This document shows positions 1 through 11,550 of a DNA stretch of 56,665 nucleotides, in pieces. Source of the stretch: an uncultured Ruminococcus sp. (GTDB lineage Bacteria > Bacillota > Clostridia > Oscillospirales > CAG-272); the NCBI GenBank assembly GCA_902782445.1, contig CACZNC010000020.1:1-56665 (forward strand), written 5' to 3'. The position numbers and the translations under genes were made by a program. The stretch's first letter is position 1, and every line of letters starts with the position of its first letter. The notes under the pieces were generated by a model, which was not told the DNA's origin, ran no database searches, and saw only the letters and a program-made list of their open reading frames with translations.

Positions 1-111
1 GGTGTGCAAGGGTTCAACCGCACTTAATTGGTATAACCTTGTCCTCCCCCCAATTGAAGTTCTTGCCAGGCTTCTTTCAAGAAGCCGCGTTTCCTTTTTT
101 TGAAATCAGCA
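1..111 (-). repeat. Family A 3'-flanking repeat, copy 1 (cut by window edge)
   Basis: Read on the minus strand this starts about 20 bases after the polymerase stop codon with a GAAACGCGGCTTC... hairpin (GGCTTCTT/AAGAAGCC, 69-87) and runs off the window. Related copies lie at 35205-35520, 36955-37250, 37745-37972, 46176-46485 and 56522-56665. All have the hairpin end nearest the stop codon of the gene before them. Confidence 0.85.
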
Positions 112-1590
112 TCAGGATCGCTTCTCCCCGCCGTACACCAGATTCATCGTCACGTCCCCCGCTTTGTGGCCGCCGATCTGACGGTTCCGCTCGATCGTCG
201 TGGCGCCTTTTTCCAGGTTCATCCCCTTCACGATCGCGTTCATTCCGAATCTCCGGCGCACCTCGACCATCGCCCGTCCGAGGGCTTTTTCTTTTTCGAG
301 GGCCGCGGGATCGGAGAACAGCTCCAGCTGCACGGGCCCGCCGTCCGCCTCGGTCTGATTTGCGCAGATCCCGATCCGGCGGATGAGCAGGCGGGGATCG
401 ACCTTCTGCCGGAAGGAGCGGGAGAGGGCTTCCATGATTGCGGCCCTGCTGCCCGACCTTGTCCGGAGGCGGACCGTGGCGTGGACGGCCTTCGGCTGGA
501 TCTTGCCGTAGAAGTCGACCTCGACCTCCCCCGCGTATTCCGGAAGATCCTCGAGGGTCTGGGGGTCGAAGACGATCCACCAGGTGAGGGAGGAGGTCGT
601 GAGATCCTTCGCCGCCAGATCCGCCGCGAGCAGATCCGCCATTTCCCGGAAGACGAGAAAGCCCTCCTCGTATTTGTAGGGCCGCGGGAGCACCTGCCCG
701 GTGGAGAGGGAATGGGATTCCGAGCGGTAGTTCTTGATATCCGCCATGGTCGTAGGCTCCGCGCCCCACGCGTGGTCGATCAGAAGCTCCGCGTTGATCC
801 CGAAGAGGCGGTAGAGGGCGTCCTCGTCCACAAGGGACATGGCGGCGATATCCCCCATCGTGCGCATCCCCCGCAGGGCGAGCCGGTTCGCGGTCCCCCG
901 GCCGATCTGCCAGAAGTCCGTGAGGGGGCGGTGGGTCCAGAGCTGCAACTGGTAGGAGGTCTCGTCCAGTTCCGCGATCCGCACGCCGTCCGGATCCGGT
1001 GGGGCTTTTTTCGCGACGATGTCCATCCCGACCTTCGCGAGGTAGAGATTGGTCCCGATCCCCACGGTGGCGGTGATGCCGGTGGTTTTCAGCACGTCCC
1101 GGATGATCGTCATGGCGAAGTGCCGGGCGGGGGAGACTCCGGCTTTTTCGGCGGCTGCGCGGTATGTGCGGAGATAGGGCGCGGCGTCCACGAAGCATTC
1201 GTCGATGGAATAGACGTGGATGTCGTCCGGCGAGACGTAGCGGAGGAAGATCTCGTAGATCTTCGACGATACCCGGATATACTCCGCCATGCGCGGCGCC
1301 GCCACGGTGTATTCGATTTTGACCCGGTGGGCGGCCTCGTACAGGGCGATGGCCTGCTTTGCCTCGAACAGGCGGGGACGGCTGGGGACGCCGATGGCCT
1401 TGAGCGCGGGGGAGACGGCGAGGCAGATGGTCTTGTCCGTCCGGGATTCGTCCGCCACGAGGAGCATCGCCCGGAGCGGATCCAGCCCCCGCGCCACACA
1501 CTCCACGGAGGCATAAAAACTCTTCATGTCACAGCAGATATAACAGCCCATATCGGTAAGGAACGAAAGTTTGCGGTTCTTCGGAATCAC
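112..1590 (-). CDS. Y-family DNA polymerase (UmuC/UvrX-like)
   Basis: Translesion DNA polymerase of the UmuC/DinB superfamily. Visible are the N-terminal catalytic motif DMKSFYASVE (residues 21-30, with D21) and the second acidic motif SIDE (128-131, D130 and E131). These supply the metal-binding carboxylates. A helix-hairpin-helix/thumb and little-finger region fill the C-terminal half. The 492 residues exceed DinB (about 350) and are slightly above UmuC (about 420), closer to Gram-positive UvrX-type proteins. The longest frame starts at a GTG at 1590; an ATG at 1551, just before the catalytic motif, is the alternative. Neither has a convincing Shine-Dalgarno site. No umuD or lexA is adjacent and no LexA box was recognised, so SOS control is only an inference from the family. 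Confidence 0.9.
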   Translation of the reverse strand: MIPKNRKLSFLTDMGCYICCDMKSFYASVECVARGLDPLRAMLLVADESRTDKTICLAVSPALKAIGVPSRPRLFEAKQAIALYEAAHRVKIEYTVAAPRMAEYIRVSSKIYEIFLRYVSPDDIHVYSIDECFVDAAPYLRTYRAAAEKAGVSPARHFAMTIIRDVLKTTGITATVGIGTNLYLAKVGMDIVAKKAPPDPDGVRIAELDETSYQLQLWTHRPLTDFWQIGRGTANRLALRGMRTMGDIAAMSLVDEDALYRLFGINAELLIDHAWGAEPTTMADIKNYRSESHSLSTGQVLPRPYKYEEGFLVFREMADLLAADLAAKDLTTSSLTWWIVFDPQTLEDLPEYAGEVEVDFYGKIQPKAVHATVRLRTRSGSRAAIMEALSRSFRQKVDPRLLIRRIGICANQTEADGGPVQLELFSDPAALEKEKALGRAMVEVRRRFGMNAIVKGMNLEKGATTIERNRQIGGHKAGDVTMNLVYGGEKRS

Positions 1591-1681
1591 GGTGAAATCC
1601 GCGGCGGGGGAGGGAGGCGGGAGGATGCTTTTTGAAGCTCCTCAAAACCGTACCGTTTAGGAACAGAATTTCCCCGCCCCC

Positions 1682-1710
1682 ATTATAGCACAAACGGATC
1701 GTCAATGCAA
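1682..1710 (-). promoter_or_regulatory. Promoter of the Y-family polymerase gene
   Basis: Minus-strand TTGCAT (1710-1705), 17-base spacer, TATAAT (1687-1682), with a TGc extension before the -10. Confidence 0.75.
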
Positions 1711-5071
<3,361 letters not shown>

Positions 5072-5215
5072 TCCCTTCTCGAAGGGAAATAAGGAATGAA
5101 ACGCTCCGCGTTTCGGATTTAATGTCCCTACGCGGGACGGGCGCCGGGAGGGACCATCTCAGGCCGAAGGCCCCTCCCGAGGGTCCCTTGGCCGTATGGC
5201 ATAACTCGTGCAGCC
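5072..5215 (+). repeat. Family B multi-hairpin 3' element, copy 1 (possible structured RNA)
   Basis: Begins one base after the lacZ stop with CCCTTC-TC-GAAGGG (5073-5086). Then come GAAACGC/GCGTTTC (5098-5114), GTCCC/GGGAC (5124-5138), and a compound stem CGGGAGGG/CCCTCCCG (5144-5151 with 5172-5179) around GGCC-GAA-GGCC (5162-5172). GGGACC/GGTCCC (5150-5155 with 5182-5187) is an alternative pairing. Copies 2 and 3 keep the stems with changed bases. No reading frame is conserved. Confidence 0.65.
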
Positions 5216-5364
5216 TAACCCGTGCGCAGACAAGTCTGCGGCCTTACGGCGGAGATTCAGGCGCGCATTGAGCACAGGACGCGCCGTCGGGAAGCTGTAA
5301 ACTGTTTCTCTGTCCTCGCGCACATTTACAGATTCAAACCCACATAAGATCAAACCGAAAAATC
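5216..5364 (-). repeat. Family C repeat, copy 1
   Basis: Contains the family hairpin GCAGAC-AA-GTCTGC at 5226-5239, followed by the family's GATTCAGGCGCGCATTG segment and a TTTCTCTGTCCTCGCGCACA segment also seen near 22316 and, inverted, near 41820. Confidence 0.7.
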
Positions 5365-5408
5365 AAAAACCGTCAGAGTTGAACATGAAGTTCTTCCCTG
5401 ACGGTTTT
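5365..5408 (+). terminator. Family D terminator-like hairpin, copy 1
   Basis: AAAAA, stem CCGTCAG (5370-5376) with CTGACGG (5398-5404), then TTTTG, running straight into the parS-like palindrome. It could end lacZ transcripts about 300 bases after the stop codon. Confidence 0.65.
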
Positions 5409-5423
5409 GTTTCACGTGAAACA
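5408..5423. promoter_or_regulatory. parS-like palindrome 1 (perfect)
   Basis: TGTTTCACGTGAAACA, identical to the Spo0J/ParB parS consensus; overlaps the T-run of a family D hairpin between convergent genes. Confidence 0.7.
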
Positions 5424-5501
5424 CGCAAAATCTTCATTTATCAGCTGACGGTTCTACTAACCGCTAGCCACTGGCCGCTTGCCACTCCCAGTTCCTCATT
5501 C

Positions 5502-6524
5502 TCACAGCCAAATATTGACCGCTCCGATCACGGCTCCGATCAGAGCGCCGAGGTTGATGACGGCCTGGAGCTCGCGCTTCATGACGGACATGACGAGGGT
5601 TTCGAGGGTCTCCGGGTCCATCTCTTCGATCTTGGACTGCACCACGCCTCCGATATCCGTCCGTTCCGAGAAGACCGTTCCGATCCGCTCGGCAAACCGG
5701 TCGAAGGCACGGGAGAGCGCTTCCGCCGCCCGGTCCCGGGTGATCCCCACCGTCTGCGCGAGCTCTCCGACGGGCTTTTCCGAAATGGCCCGGGCTTCCT
5801 CGGCCACGAGATCCCGGATCACCGCGCGGCCGTCCCCGGCGACATAGGTGCGGATCGCGTTCTCCGCCTTGTCCACGATCCCGTCCACCGCGGATTCGTT
5901 CAGAAAGAGGGCGACCACCGGGTTTTTCCGGTAATCCTTGACGCCCTCCCAGACGAGGTCCTCGATGGCCGTGCGCAGATCCGCCTCCGCCATTTTTCCG
6001 GCCACCCGGTCCGCGACGTATGCGCCGATCTTCTCGGGCATCCCCTCCGGCTTCTCCGCTTCCGGCTCTTCTTCGAGGGCGACCGTCGCGTCGGGGAAGG
6101 GAAAGCCTTCGCTTCCGGTTTCCGGGATCTCGGCGGGATCTTCCTCCGGACCGTCCTCTCCGTCCTCTTCCGGAACGGAGGCGAGGGAGGCGACGGAGCG
6201 CAGGGTCAGATCGGGCTTGTACAGAGCGTCCGCCAGCCGTTCCGCCAGTTCCTTTTTCGCCGCGCTGTTCTTGATCTGGGAGACGAGGTCCTCCGAGGTG
6301 AAAAGCTGACCGCTGACGGCGTTTCCCACGGCTTTCGCGATCCGCGGCTGATTTTTCGGGATGATCCCCGGGGTGAAAGGCAGCCGCCATTTCCTGAGAT
6401 AAACGGCGCGGCGCGGGCGGAAGAGCATACGGATGGCGAGATCGTTCGTAAAATACCCGATGGCCGCGCCCAGCACGATCGGGAGAAGGATTTTCAAAAC
6501 GCGGAATATCGCTGAAAAGGGCAT
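5502..6524 (-). CDS. DUF445 family membrane protein
   Basis: A 340-residue protein of the DUF445 (YheB/YjiN-like) family. It has an N-terminal membrane segment (about residues 8-26, LLPIVLGAAIGYFTNDLAIR), the family's RPRRAVYLRKWRLPFTPGIIPK basic stretch, and a long, mostly helical, acidic middle. A second hydrophobic segment closes the C-terminus (GALIGAVIGAVNIWL). The start at 6524 was chosen because AAAGGAG lies 7 bases upstream; the frame is open further upstream only through repeat DNA. Biochemical function is unknown; some Bacillus relatives are linked to the spore or cell envelope. Residues about 170-200 are unusually rich in E, D and P, probably an insertion. Confidence 0.88.
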   Translation of the reverse strand: MPFSAIFRVLKILLPIVLGAAIGYFTNDLAIRMLFRPRRAVYLRKWRLPFTPGIIPKNQPRIAKAVGNAVSGQLFTSEDLVSQIKNSAAKKELAERLADALYKPDLTLRSVASLASVPEEDGEDGPEEDPAEIPETGSEGFPFPDATVALEEEPEAEKPEGMPEKIGAYVADRVAGKMAEADLRTAIEDLVWEGVKDYRKNPVVALFLNESAVDGIVDKAENAIRTYVAGDGRAVIRDLVAEEARAISEKPVGELAQTVGITRDRAAEALSRAFDRFAERIGTVFSERTDIGGVVQSKIEEMDPETLETLVMSVMKRELQAVINLGALIGAVIGAVNIWL

Positions 6525-6833
6525 CTGAAGCTCCTTTGGGAAAGTGGGAATTGGAATGAGTGAGGAGTTGGGAGTGAGGAGTGGATGAGGACAATCCGCA
6601 TCGGGGGGGAGAGTTGTGCGTGATTTTCGGTTGTATTTTATGGAAAAGGAGTCGGCGTTGGGCGCGCGGTTTTGCAGTCGGTGAATGGGGCGATCCCCGC
6701 GGGCTTCTTCAGATTCAAGCCGGACGAGCCGGGACATGGAGCCAACCGCGCTTGATCGTCGGATGTGCAGCTGAAACATGCAGTGATTCAGTCGCGCATT
6801 GGAAAAGGGACAATGTACAGGGGATCGGAATGA
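6525..6833. repeat. Family C-related repeat block upstream of the DUF445 gene
   Basis: Tandem GAGGAGTTGGGAGTGAGGAGT tract, then family C sequence in which the variable hairpin appears deleted (ACATGCAGTGATTCAGTCGCGCATTGG near 6777-6803). No gene was recognised. Confidence 0.5.
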
Positions 6834-6849
6834 TGTTTCACGTGAAACA
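6834..6849. promoter_or_regulatory. parS-like palindrome 2 (perfect)
   Basis: Left boundary of family E copy 1; sequence TGTTTCACGTGAAACA preceded by GA. Confidence 0.7.
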
Positions 6850-7175
6850 ATCGCGGTTTCGGACGATTGACCTCCACCGTTCCGCTTTTCTTTGTCATTC
6901 TGAGGAGCCTGCGGCGAAGAATCTTTGCTCTTCATCATACAGCCGCAGTTATAGTCGGAGGATTCCCGCAAAAGTAATGAAGACTGTCTTCCGCCTGAAA
7001 CTACGGCTTGCAAATCCAGTGCGAAGATTCTTCGCTGACAGCACAACTGCGTTGGTGCGCACGACTGCGTCGGTGCGTCAGAATGACAAAGTGAGGGCGA
7101 AATGGGACGTGCGGCGCCTGTCTGACGGAAACGCCCGAGGATCGTTTCACATGACCTATTGGCAGAAAAAGGAAT

Positions 7176-7191
7176 TGTTTCACGTGAAACA
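7176..7191. promoter_or_regulatory. parS-like palindrome 3 (perfect)
   Basis: Right boundary of family E copy 1. A partial site, CGTTTCACATGA, lies 33 bases to its left at 7143-7154. Confidence 0.7.
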
Positions 7192-7496
7192 TCATCCCGA
7201 CCGCCCGCACTCTGTCCTCTTTCAATGCGCGCCTGAATCTCCGGCGGAGCCCGCAGGACTTGTCCTGCGCACGGGTTAGGCTGCACGTCGGCGATCAAGC
7301 CGGGTTGTCTCCATGTTCCGGCTCGTCATGTCTGATCGGAAGGAACACGCGAGGATCGCTTCATTTACAGGCTGCAAGTATGCGCGTCCCGGCAATCCCA
7401 GCGTAGCGCTCCCATATAAAAACCCGAAAATCCCCCGCCGCACTCCATCCCGCCGCGGATCTCCTTCTCCGCCTGCCGATCCGGAAAGACGGAACC
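7192..7496 (+). repeat. Family C repeat, copy 2
   Basis: Hairpin GCAGGAC-TT-GTCCTGC at 7253-7268. The flanks are AATGCGCGCCTGAATCTCC, CACGGGTTAGGCTGCACG and the downstream CCAGCGTAGCGCTCCCATA segment typical of the family. It lies directly downstream of the thioredoxin reductase-like gene (minus strand). Confidence 0.75.
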
Positions 7497-8360
7497 TTAT
7501 TTCTCCGCTGTCTCAGCGAGATAATCAAGGACGCTGTGGGCGGCGACGTTCCCTTCCCCTACGGCCTTGGCGTACTGATAGGGGCGGCCGGTGCAGTCTC
7601 CCGCGGCGTAGATCCCGGGGAGGTTCGTCGCCATGCGCCTGTCCACCGCGATGTGGCCGTCGTCGAGGGCGAGGGCCGGGAGGAGGGTCCCCATCGAGAT
7701 CGAATCCCGGAGGATGAAAATGCCGTCCGCCGAAATCTGCGAGCCGTCGGAGAGGGTGAGGGTATAGGGCTTCGCGTCCCCTTCGATCTTCACGGGGCGG
7801 GCCGAAACGACCTCCGCGTTGTCCCCGACCGGTCCGGGATCCCTGTACGACGGGAGGAACCAGACCTTCGACGCGAGGGAGGCGAGGAAAGCGGCCTCGT
7901 GCTCGAACCGGGGATTCGACAGGATCGCGGCGACGGTCTTCCCCTTATAGAGAGCCCCGTCGCAGGTCGCGCAGTAGCTGACGCCGCGTCCCACCCGCTC
8001 GGCCTCCCCGGGAAGGGTGTTCTTCGGCGCGACGCCCGTTGCCAGAATGACGGTCTTCGCCTCGTAGAAGTCCGCGCCGGCGTTCAGGGCGTAGTGGGTC
8101 CCCATGTCGTAGACCGCGTTCACCATCGCCTCGGTGATCTCGATCCCCGCGGCCTCGATGTGAGCGGAAAACGCCCGCGCCAGATCCTCCCCGGACGCGT
8201 CGGGGAAGCCGGGATAGTTCCCGATCTGCTCCGCCTTCGCGATCTTGCCGCTGAGGGATTTCGAGCCGATCCAGATGAAATTCTTCCCTCGGATTTTCAG
8301 ATTCAGCGCCGCCGAGACCCCCGCGGACCCCGTGCCGATCACCGCGCAGTCGTAAATCAT
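7497..8360 (-). CDS. Thioredoxin reductase-like flavoprotein, ferredoxin-dependent (FFTR) type
   Basis: Flavoprotein that should reduce thioredoxin through the redox pair C130-A-T-C133. FAD-binding motifs are IGTGSAG (8-14) and YAAGDCTG (251-258). In the second nucleotide domain the NADPH glycine motif of TrxB (GGGDSA) is replaced by ILSNPRFEHEA (146-156), and no HRR motif follows. Length (287), missing NADPH motifs and the GRPYQYAKAVGEG tail match ferredoxin-dependent flavin thioredoxin reductases described from Clostridium rather than ordinary TrxB. Start at 8360 follows CGGAGGA. No thioredoxin gene is adjacent. The electron donor is inferred, not visible. Confidence 0.88.
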   Translation of the reverse strand: MIYDCAVIGTGSAGVSAALNLKIRGKNFIWIGSKSLSGKIAKAEQIGNYPGFPDASGEDLARAFSAHIEAAGIEITEAMVNAVYDMGTHYALNAGADFYEAKTVILATGVAPKNTLPGEAERVGRGVSYCATCDGALYKGKTVAAILSNPRFEHEAAFLASLASKVWFLPSYRDPGPVGDNAEVVSARPVKIEGDAKPYTLTLSDGSQISADGIFILRDSISMGTLLPALALDDGHIAVDRRMATNLPGIYAAGDCTGRPYQYAKAVGEGNVAAHSVLDYLAETAEK

Positions 8361-8798
8361 CGTTTTTCCTCCGATACAGAGTATTTTCAGAGAATAGTGT
8401 ACCATGCCCCGGAAGGATAATCCATAGAACGGGTGTGAATTTTTTACGAAATGTTGGGAGGAGTGAAATAGGAATGAGGAATTGTCCGCATCGGGGGGCG
8501 TGAAGTGCGGGATTTTAGGTTGTATTTTTTGGAAAAGGAGTCGGCGATGGGACGCGCGGTCTTGAAGCTGAAACATGGAGCGATCCTCGCGGGCTGTTGC
8601 AGATTCAACCCGGACGAGCCTGATAATGAAGACAACCTCGCGCGGTCTGTGTTCGTGCAGTCGAAACATGCTCGGAGCAAGCTCCTCGGCCTTGCGGCAG
8701 TGATTCAGTCGCGCAATCGGCGTTGTCGCGTTTTTGTATATCGGGATCTGAAAGTCTAACCCCGCGCGGGTGAAGAACAGCAAGGTTTTTCGGGCCAT
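8361..8798 (-). repeat. Family C repeat, copy 3
   Basis: Inverted orientation; variable hairpin CTCGGAGC-AA-GCTCCTCGG at 8671-8689, followed by GATTCAGTCGCGCAATCGG. The FFTR-gene side (8361-8460) has no strong promoter; the best -10 candidate on the minus strand is TACACT near 8402-8397. Confidence 0.65.
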
Positions 8799-8814
8799 TG
8801 TTTCACGTGAAACA
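8799..8814. promoter_or_regulatory. parS-like palindrome 4 (perfect)
   Basis: Perfect TGTTTCACGTGAAACA touching a family D hairpin on its right side. Confidence 0.7.
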
Positions 8815-8862
8815 AAACCGCCGGAGAAGAACTCGCCTGAAGTTCAACTCTGACGGTTTTTA
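8815..8862 (-). terminator. Family D terminator-like hairpin, copy 2
   Basis: On the minus strand: AAAAACCGTCAG...CGGTTTTG leading into the palindrome. The right arm is degenerate (CCGGCGG instead of CTGACGG), so stem strength is lower than in the other copies. Confidence 0.5.
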
Positions 8863-8867
8863 ATTTG

Positions 8868-9083
8868 AGGCAAGCCCCTTTTCAATGCGCGCCTGAAATT
8901 CCGGCGGAGCCCGCAGAACTTGTTCTGCGCACGGGTTCAGCTGCACGCCGAAGACCGCGCGGGGTTGGCTCCATGTCCCGGCTCGTGATTCCTGAATCTG
9001 TCGGGGTGCGCGAAGATGGGGAAGAGGTTTTCGATACGGAACCGCGCGTCCAACGCCGACTCCTTTTCCATAAAATACAACCT
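8868..9083 (+). repeat. Family C repeat, copy 4
   Basis: Hairpin GCAGAAC-TT-GTTCTGC at 8913-8928 with the CACGGGTTCAGCTGCACG flank; ends in the AAATACAACCTCAAATCCCGC segment. Confidence 0.75.
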
Positions 9084-9175
9084 CAAATCCCGCACGAACC
9101 GAAATCCCGATTCGGACAGACGCAAATCCCGCACAAAACGAAATCCCGATTCGCACAGACGCAAATCCCGCACAG
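9084..9175. repeat. 39-bp tandem repeat, 2.4 copies
   Basis: Units at 9084-9122 and 9123-9161 plus a 14-base partial unit, starting CAAATCCCGCAC and ending CACAGACG. The two full units differ at only a few positions. It lies just past the stop codon of the acyl-CoA synthetase fusion. Confidence 0.8.
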
Positions 9176-9189
9176 GATAAAATTCCGGA

Positions 9190-11550
9190 TCACAGTTTGC
9201 TTCTCATGATCTTCCCGCTGGTGGTCTTCGGGAGCTCGTCGCGGAATTCCACGATGCGGGGGTACTTGTAGGGCGCGGTGTTCTTCTTGACGTACTCCTG
9301 GATCTCCTTTTTCAAGGCTTCCGTCGGCTCCGTGCCCTTCGTCAGGACGACCGAGGCCTTCACGATCTGACCGCGGATCTCGTCCGGCGCGGCGGATACC
9401 CCGCATTCCACGACGTAGGGCAGCTCCATGATGACGTTCTCGATCTCGAAGGGCCCGATCCGGTAGCCGGAGGACTTGATCACGTCGTCGATCCGGCCCA
9501 CGTACCAGAAGAAGCCGTCCTCGTCCCGCCATGCCAGGTCCCCCGTGTGGTAGAACCCGTCGTGCCAGACCTCCGCCGTCTTCTCCTCGTCGAGGTAGTA
9601 CCCCGTGAAGAGTCCGCAGGGCGCGCCGTCCGCCACGTTGACCACGATCTCGCCGGTTTCGCCGACGGCAGTCTCCTCGCCGTCCCGGTTGAGCAGGTGG
9701 ATGTCGTAGACCGGCGTCGGGCGGCCCATGGAACCGAGCTTATGCGGCGCGCCGATCAGATTGCCGATCATGCACGTGGTCTCGCTCTGGCCGAAGCCCT
9801 CCATGATCTGGAGCCCCGTGATCTCCTCGAACTTGCGGTAGACCTCCGGGTTCAGGGCCTCGCCCGCGGTGGTGGCGTGCTTGAGGGAGGAGAAGTCGTA
9901 TTTCGTCAGATCCTCCTTGATGAGCATGCGGTACATCGTCGGAGGCGCGCAGAAGGTGGTGATGCCGTATTTCTTGAACATCGGCAGGATCTTCGCAGCG
10001 TCGAACCGGTCGAAGTCGTAGACGAAGGTCGCCGCCTCGGAGAGCCACTGGCCGTAGAGCTTGCCCCACATCGCCTTGGCCCAGCCGGTGTCGGAGATCG
10101 TGAAGTGCAGGCCCGTGTCCGAGGAATCCACGCAGTGCCAGTATTTCGCCGTGTGGAAGTGCCCGAGGGGATATTTGTGGTTGTGCACCGCGATCTTCGG
10201 ATAGCCCGTCGTGCCGGAGGTGAAGAACATGATCATGGGGTCCTCGCCCTCGGGGGAATCCGGCTTCCGCTCGAAGTGGGAGGAGAAGAGGGAGACTTCC
10301 TCGTTGAAGTCGTGCCAGCCCCGGTCCGCGAAGCCTCCGTCGGTGAACTTTGTCCGCCCGGGCAGCCCGTCCACGAGGATCTTGGTTTTCAGGCAGTCCG
10401 CGCTCTCCGCCGCGATCTCGAGCTGACGGGCGGTGTCCCCGTCGGCCGTGCAGAGGACCGCGGAAATGCCCGCTTTGTTCAGCCGGTATTCGAAGTCGTG
10501 GGACAGGAGCTGATTCACCGCGGGAATGGCGATCGCCCCGAGCTTGTTCAGCCCGAGCATGGCGTACCAGAACTGATAGTGCCGCCTCAGCACCAGCATC
10601 ACCCTGTCCCCCTTCTTGATGCCGAGGGACTTGAAGTAGTTGGCGCACCGGGCGGATTCCTTCATGAGATCGGAGAAGGTGACGGTTTTTTCGGTCTCCC
10701 CGTCGCTCCCGACCCAGAGCATCGCCCGCTTGTCCGGCTTCTCCCGCCCGAGGACGTCGATCACGTCGAAGGCGAAGTTGAAATGCTCCGTGTTCTTGAA
10801 TTCGATCTTGACGGGAGTGCGGTTCTCGTCCTTCTCCACGTGGGTGAACCGGCGGTAGACCCTGCTCTCGGACAGCGGGACCTCGGGAGCGGGACCGGCC
10901 GCCTCAATGAGCTTGTGGGAATGGGAGAATTCCGGCAGATCCGCCTCTCCCGTGGAATTCCTGGCCGGATTGAGGACGATGGCGTAAAAGAGGCAGTCCT
11001 CGCCCTCCACCGCGATCATGCCGTGGGGCGTTCCGCTGTCGTAGTAGATGCTGTCCCCTTCGTGTAAGATCTCCTTGTGCCCGCCGACCTGGACTTTCAG
11101 GGCTCCCTTGATGACGATGTCGATCTCCTGCCCCTCGTGGGTGGTGAGCTCGATGTCCCGCCGCTCGGCCCCGGGGGTGTACTCCGCCACGACGTAGAGG
11201 GGCTCGGAAATGCGGTTCTTGAAGCTGCCCGCCAGCGAATGGTAGGTCATGCCGTGGGCTTTTTCGATGATCTGCCCCTGGCCGCGCCGGGTGACGGTGT
11301 GTCCGACCAGCGTGGGGGATTCGCCCTCGATGATGTCCGTCACGTCGACGCCGAGGGCGAGGGCGCAGCGGTAGATGAACGCGAAGGTGAGGTTCTTCTC
11401 CCCCCGTTCGCAGCTCTCGTATTCCTCCGGGGTGACGTCGGTCTTCGCCGCCATTTCCTCGGCCGTATATCCTTCGATGGCGCGCAGTTCCCGGATCCGG
11501 GCCGCCATCTCGCGGATCTGGAATTCCAGTCCTGTGAGGTTGGTCTGCAT
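9190..11550 (-). CDS. XRE HTH-cupin-acyl-CoA synthetase fusion (AMP-binding)
   Basis: A 786-residue fusion. Residues about 10-66 form an XRE-type helix-turn-helix, about 120-195 a cupin (sensor-like, with THEGQEIDIVIKG and GTPHG), and about 225-786 an adenylate-forming enzyme. The enzyme part has the P-loop TSGTTGYPK (444-452), the GFGQSET motif, YHTGDLA, GRIDDVIKSSGYRIGP and the C-terminal catalytic lysine K780 in TTSGKI. This set is typical of medium-chain or aromatic acyl-CoA synthetases that make acyl-AMP and then acyl-CoA. The start at 11550 follows AAGGAGGAGG; a GTG-like start further up would place that site inside the protein. The regulator-enzyme fusion suggests substrate-sensing control or targeting, which is inference. 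A T-box leader precedes the gene. Confidence 0.9.
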   Translation of the reverse strand: MQTNLTGLEFQIREMAARIRELRAIEGYTAEEMAAKTDVTPEEYESCERGEKNLTFAFIYRCALALGVDVTDIIEGESPTLVGHTVTRRGQGQIIEKAHGMTYHSLAGSFKNRISEPLYVVAEYTPGAERRDIELTTHEGQEIDIVIKGALKVQVGGHKEILHEGDSIYYDSGTPHGMIAVEGEDCLFYAIVLNPARNSTGEADLPEFSHSHKLIEAAGPAPEVPLSESRVYRRFTHVEKDENRTPVKIEFKNTEHFNFAFDVIDVLGREKPDKRAMLWVGSDGETEKTVTFSDLMKESARCANYFKSLGIKKGDRVMLVLRRHYQFWYAMLGLNKLGAIAIPAVNQLLSHDFEYRLNKAGISAVLCTADGDTARQLEIAAESADCLKTKILVDGLPGRTKFTDGGFADRGWHDFNEEVSLFSSHFERKPDSPEGEDPMIMFFTSGTTGYPKIAVHNHKYPLGHFHTAKYWHCVDSSDTGLHFTISDTGWAKAMWGKLYGQWLSEAATFVYDFDRFDAAKILPMFKKYGITTFCAPPTMYRMLIKEDLTKYDFSSLKHATTAGEALNPEVYRKFEEITGLQIMEGFGQSETTCMIGNLIGAPHKLGSMGRPTPVYDIHLLNRDGEETAVGETGEIVVNVADGAPCGLFTGYYLDEEKTAEVWHDGFYHTGDLAWRDEDGFFWYVGRIDDVIKSSGYRIGPFEIENVIMELPYVVECGVSAAPDEIRGQIVKASVVLTKGTEPTEALKKEIQEYVKKNTAPYKYPRIVEFRDELPKTTSGKIMRSKL

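Larger units (their letters stand above)
6834..7191. repeat. Family E unit, copy 1, bounded by two parS-like palindromes
   Basis: Bounded by perfect palindromes at 6834-6849 and 7176-7191. The core begins TTTGTCATTCTGAGGAGCC (6891-6909) and ends CGTCAGAATGACAAAG (7074-7089), an imperfect inverted repeat. It contains GAAGAATC/GATTCTTC arms and a tandem TGCGCACGACTGCGTCGG segment. Inverted relative to copies 3-5. No transposase is encoded. Confidence 0.75.

Noticed and set aside
112..1590. Naming the Y-family polymerase dinB
   Set aside because: Length and the N-terminal pattern fit UmuC/UvrX-type proteins better than DinB, and the subfamily cannot be settled without alignment.
6831..7279. Short peptides beginning MFHVK at the palindromes
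   Set aside because: ATGTTTCACGTGAAA is simply the palindrome preceded by AT; the frames are short, differ downstream and lack ribosome binding sites.
9084..9175. Possible CRISPR array
   Set aside because: Units are directly adjacent with no spacers and there are no cas genes; the other repeats in the window are irregularly spaced.
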